Assembly: GCF_050015995.1 (NCBI RefSeq)
Contig: NZ_JBNHEP010000091.1
Location: forward strand, 1 to 64,000
Source: Trichodesmium sp050015995
GTDB taxonomy: Bacteria; Cyanobacteriota; Cyanobacteriia; Cyanobacteriales; Microcoleaceae
Reading direction: 5' to 3'
Length of the DNA: 64,000 bases
In this document: positions 62,101 to 64,000 of the stretch, one piece after another
Numbering within the stretch: the stretch's first letter is position 1
How the letters are laid out: each line of letters begins with the position of its first letter
Translations under genes and position numbers: made by a program
The notes under the pieces: generated by a model
Told to the model about the DNA's origin: nothing
Databases searched by the model: none
What the model saw: only the letters and a program-made list of their open reading frames with translations

Positions 62101-64000
62101 CTATCACGCCTTATGTCAAGAACTGTGTGAACGGAACGAGAACCCAAAAACTATCCTTCATTTATGGAGTGTCGCGGCTAAGAGTAAGGATAAATTAGAA
62201 ATTGAGTGGGTGGAAAAGTCACAAAATCTAGGCTTTTACAGCTTGTTGTTCCTTGCCAAGGCACTGGGAAGACAGCAGATTAGTGGCGAATTGCTGCTGG
62301 GGGTAGTGACCAACAATATGCAGAAAATTGGCGACGAAGCTTTGTTAAACCCAGAGCAAGCAACTGTAACAGGACCAATTCTAACTATCGGCCAAGAATA
62401 TCCTAATATAATTTGTAAGGGTATTGATGTGGTGCTTCCAGATTCTGGAACTCCAGAGGAAGAAATACTGATAGAGCAAATCGGATTGGAATTGGCGATC
62501 GAGCAATCGGAGAAAATGGTTGCCTACCGAATGGGCGATCGCTGGGTGCAAACTTTTGAGCCAGTCAGATTGGAGGAAGGAGACAAAACCAACCTACGAT
62601 TAAAACCAGAGGGAGTTTATCTAATTACAGGTGGACTAGGAGGTATTGGTCTTACTCTAGCAGAACATTTGGCAAAAACCGTACAAGCAAAACTGATCCT
62701 TATAGGGCGATCAAAATTTCCTCCAAGAGAAGAGTGGGAACAATGGCTGGCTAATCACGATGAAATGGATGCCACAAGTAGAAAGATGCGTAAATTGGGA
62801 GATATCGAAGCTCTTAGTCCCGAAGTTTTAATTGTTAGTGCAGATGTTACCAACCTAAAACAAATGCAAGCTGCTATAACTCAATCAAGGGAGCAATTTG
62901 CCTCAATTAATGGTGTAATCCATGCCGCTGGAGTTCCTGGTGGAGGCACGATTTTTCAAAAAACACGGGAAAGAGCAGCGACCATTCTAGAACCTAAAGT
63001 CAAGGGGACACTAGTTTTGAATACTATTTTCCAAGATGTTCAACTTGATTTTTTTGTTCTGTGTTCGTCACTCAATTCGATGATGGGTGTATTTGGGCAG
63101 ATAGACTACTGTGGAGCCAATGCCTTTGAGGATGCTTTTGCTCAGTATAAAAGTACAAAAGATGGCGCGCTTACTATAGCAATCAATTGGGATACTTGGC
63201 AAGAAGTTGGAATGGCAGAAGAAGCAGCCCAGCAAAGATCGGGGACTATATCATACGACCATAATCTCGGTTTATTACCCACAGAAGGCGTAGATGTTTT
63301 TAGTCGCATTATCGGGAATGAACTACCTCAAGTTCTTGTCTCAACCGGACATTTACAGTCTCGCCTCAAACTCGACAATAGCGATCAATTTTTGAGTTCC
63401 TTAAAAAAAAGAGTACAGGATCATTTACCCCAACCAGAACATCCACGACCGCAACTAATTAACGCTTATGTAGCTCCCCGCAATCAACTAGAAAAGCAGA
63501 TTGCCGAAAGTTGGAAAAAATTTCTCGGAATTGAGTTTGTAGGTATTCACGATGATTTTTTTGATTTGGGAGGAGATTCGGTCATAGCAGTTCAGATAAT
63601 TTATAAATTACGCGAAACCTTGCAAATTGAGCTGCCTCTAGAGAGCATATTAAATTCTGGTACTATTGCCAAGCTTTTTGAATTAATTCAGGCCACAACT
63701 TCATCTCAAAATATTCTGGGTCAGAAAACAGCACAAGGGCGTTCCTCTTTGATAATTGAATTTCAAGCTGGGAACAATAACAAACAGCCTCTTTTCTTAT
63801 TACACGCTGTTGGTGGAACAGTCTATATGTACAGGGATTTAGTTCGTTATTTAGGCTCAGATATACCAGTTTACGCTATCCAAGCACTGGGTTTAGATGG
63901 AAAAACAGAATTGCCGACCTCTATTGAGGAAATGGCAACTGAATATATTAAAGCGATACGCACTATTCAACCTAATGGTGCATATTTTCTCGGAGGTGCT
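59156..64000 (+). CDS. Type I PKS, KS-AT-KR-ACP-TE (terminal module 6, cut by window end)
   Basis: The frame is open from ATG 59156 to the window end (1615 codons). KS ~10-430 is of the post-NRPS type (QTACSTSLVAVHLA; HGTATPLGDP), like module 4. AT ~531-820 has GHSIGEYVAA and HAFHS (malonyl), but is clearly more distant from the other five ATs. KR ~1150-1340 has GGLGGIG and Tyr/Asn in DYCGANAF; it lacks LDD. ACP ~1440-1510 has LGGDSVIAVQI. TE starts at ~1540 (PLFLLHAVGGTVYMYRDL) and its GxSxG lies outside. Extending alanine by a reduced ketide gives a 4-amino-3-hydroxypentanoate (statine-like) end. The TE should release the product by hydrolysis or cyclisation. No Shine-Dalgarno sequence is evident; the gene starts 13 bases after the NRPS stop. 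Confidence 0.92.
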   Translation, partial: MITTNIIDDSAIAIIGLSGRFPKAKDIDIFWKNLQQGVESIDFFSEEELLQEGIDHTLLKKANYVKAGSVISGIDLFDANFFDYNPREAEIIDPQQRLFLESAVAALEVAGYDSQTYSGAIGVYAGLSENSYARNNLYPYIETLEPGNSYQFFLGNGNDFLSTRVSYKLNLTGPSITVQTACSTSLVAVHLACQSLLSGECDMALAGGVSIQVPQKTGYLYQEGMILSPDGHCRTFDAKAKGTLVGSGLGIVVLKRLEDAIADGDYIYAQIKGSAINNDGSSKVGYTAPSVEGQAAVISEAQSIAGVDPETISYIEAHGTATPLGDPIEIAALTKVFRGTTEKKGFCAIGSLKTNMGHLDAAAGVAGLIKTVLALKHKKLPPSLNFETPNPVIDLANSPFYVNTTLSEWNTNGTPRRAGVSSFGIGGTNAHVILEEPPTLELSSTSRPWQLLMLSAKTNSALETATTNLAAHLKQHPEINLADVAYTLQVGRTAFEHRRMLVCQNIDDALKALSNPEFQPVLTHYQESTERPVVFMFSGQGSQYVNMAQELYQTEPTFRAQVDSCSELLIPHLGIDLRHILYPQPEQTETASLQLKQTAIAQSAIFVVSYTLAILWQEWGVSPQAMIGHSIGEYVAATLAGVLSLEDALALVAKRGQLMQQQPPGAMLAVSLSEQEWQTLLDNQLSVAAINGLSQCVVSGPIDAIDSLQQQLSEQKIESRRLHTSHAFHSQMMEAVVEPFVEYIKQLPLHPPEIPYISNVTGTWITAEQATDPKYWAKHLRQPVRFGEGIQNFLRNRSQILLEVGPGRTLSSLAKRHPDKADEQILLTSVRHPQEKRSDLDFLLNTLGQLWLAGVRVNWEGFYSHQQRYRIPLPTYPFERQRYWIGGRTPKQNVQPKPSILEKKTDLADWFYIPSWKRSNSNNTKPIIPTTHLVFADEFGLGDKIVEKMERDGQNVITVRVGTEFKKISDRLYNVNPEEENDYHALCQELCERNENPKTILHLWSVAAKSKDKLEIEWVEKSQNLGFYSLLFLAKALGRQQISGELLLGVVTNNMQKIGDEALLNPEQATVTGPILTIGQEYPNIICKGIDVVLPDSGTPEEEILIEQIGLELAIEQSEKMVAYRMGDRWVQTFEPVRLEEGDKTNLRLKPEGVYLITGGLGGIGLTLAEHLAKTVQAKLILIGRSKFPPREEWEQWLANHDEMDATSRKMRKLGDIEALSPEVLIVSADVTNLKQMQAAITQSREQFASINGVIHAAGVPGGGTIFQKTRERAATILEPKVKGTLVLNTIFQDVQLDFFVLCSSLNSMMGVFGQIDYCGANAFEDAFAQYKSTKDGALTIAINWDTWQEVGMAEEAAQQRSGTISYDHNLGLLPTEGVDVFSRIIGNELPQVLVSTGHLQSRLKLDNSDQFLSSLKKRVQDHLPQPEHPRPQLINAYVAPRNQLEKQIAESWKKFLGIEFVGIHDDFFDLGGDSVIAVQIIYKLRETLQIELPLESILNSGTIAKLFELIQATTSSQNILGQKTAQGRSSLIIEFQAGNNNKQPLFLLHAVGGTVYMYRDLVRYLGSDIPVYAIQALGLDGKTELPTSIEEMATEYIKAIRTIQPNGAYFLGGA

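Overview
The window looks like the chromosome of a filamentous cyanobacterium. The DNA is AT-rich, HIP1 octamers (GCGATCGC) recur, intergenic space is long and full of short dispersed repeats, and several cyanobacterial-type genes are present (FHA-PrsW protein, pentapeptide-repeat membrane protein, TnpB with a hairpin right end). The modular PKS/NRPS cluster resembles those of marine Oscillatoriales in style. The genus is inference only; no rRNA or tRNA gene was found.

Left part (1-16 kb) is ordinary accessory and housekeeping sequence. It holds a glycosyltransferase-like gene broken by one in-frame TAG (290-1108), a polytopic GT-C-like membrane protein, a Nudix hydrolase, an FHA-PrsW protein, a peptide deformylase, a TnpB element with recognisable ends, a pentapeptide-repeat membrane protein, a frameshifted four-helix-bundle gene, a TenA-like protein, a membrane GT2 glycosyltransferase and a beta-lactamase-fold serine hydrolase. 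Between them lie several families of small palindromic repeats, some nested in one another, and a roughly 290-bp derivative of the TnpB element with ends but no gene.

Middle part (16.5-18.7 kb) holds three very small, Lys/Arg-rich genes. Two are paralogues that also share their promoter-to-start leader. Two of the three are followed by strong hairpins, and another strong terminator lies at 18600-18633. I cannot assign them a function.

Right part (19.2 kb to the end) is one co-directional biosynthetic cluster: a GT4 glycosyltransferase followed by eight PKS/NRPS genes. The order is KS-AT-cMT-KR-ACP; KS-AT-KR-ACP; KS-AT-DH-ER-KR-ACP; TubC-C-A(Gly code)-NMT-PCP; KS-AT-cMT-KR-ACP; KS-AT-DH-cMT-KR-ACP, whose KR has lost Tyr and Asn; TubC-C-A(Ala code)-PCP; KS-AT-KR-ACP-TE, cut by the window edge. 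All ATs look malonyl-type. The two KSs that follow NRPS modules form their own sequence type, which supports colinear assembly. The predicted chain is starter, three ketides, sarcosine, two C-methylated ketides (the second left as a beta-ketone), alanine and a final beta-hydroxy ketide (a statine-like unit), released by the TE. No loading module is visible. I do not recognise the product.

The most interesting signals are: (1) a C-rich/G-rich palindromic repeat carried in frame inside several PKS genes, always in linkers or tails, resembling protein-coding palindromic elements; (2) a 623-bp stretch that is identical between two AT domains; (3) paralogous two-gene blocks with matching docking ends; (4) the small basic protein trio.
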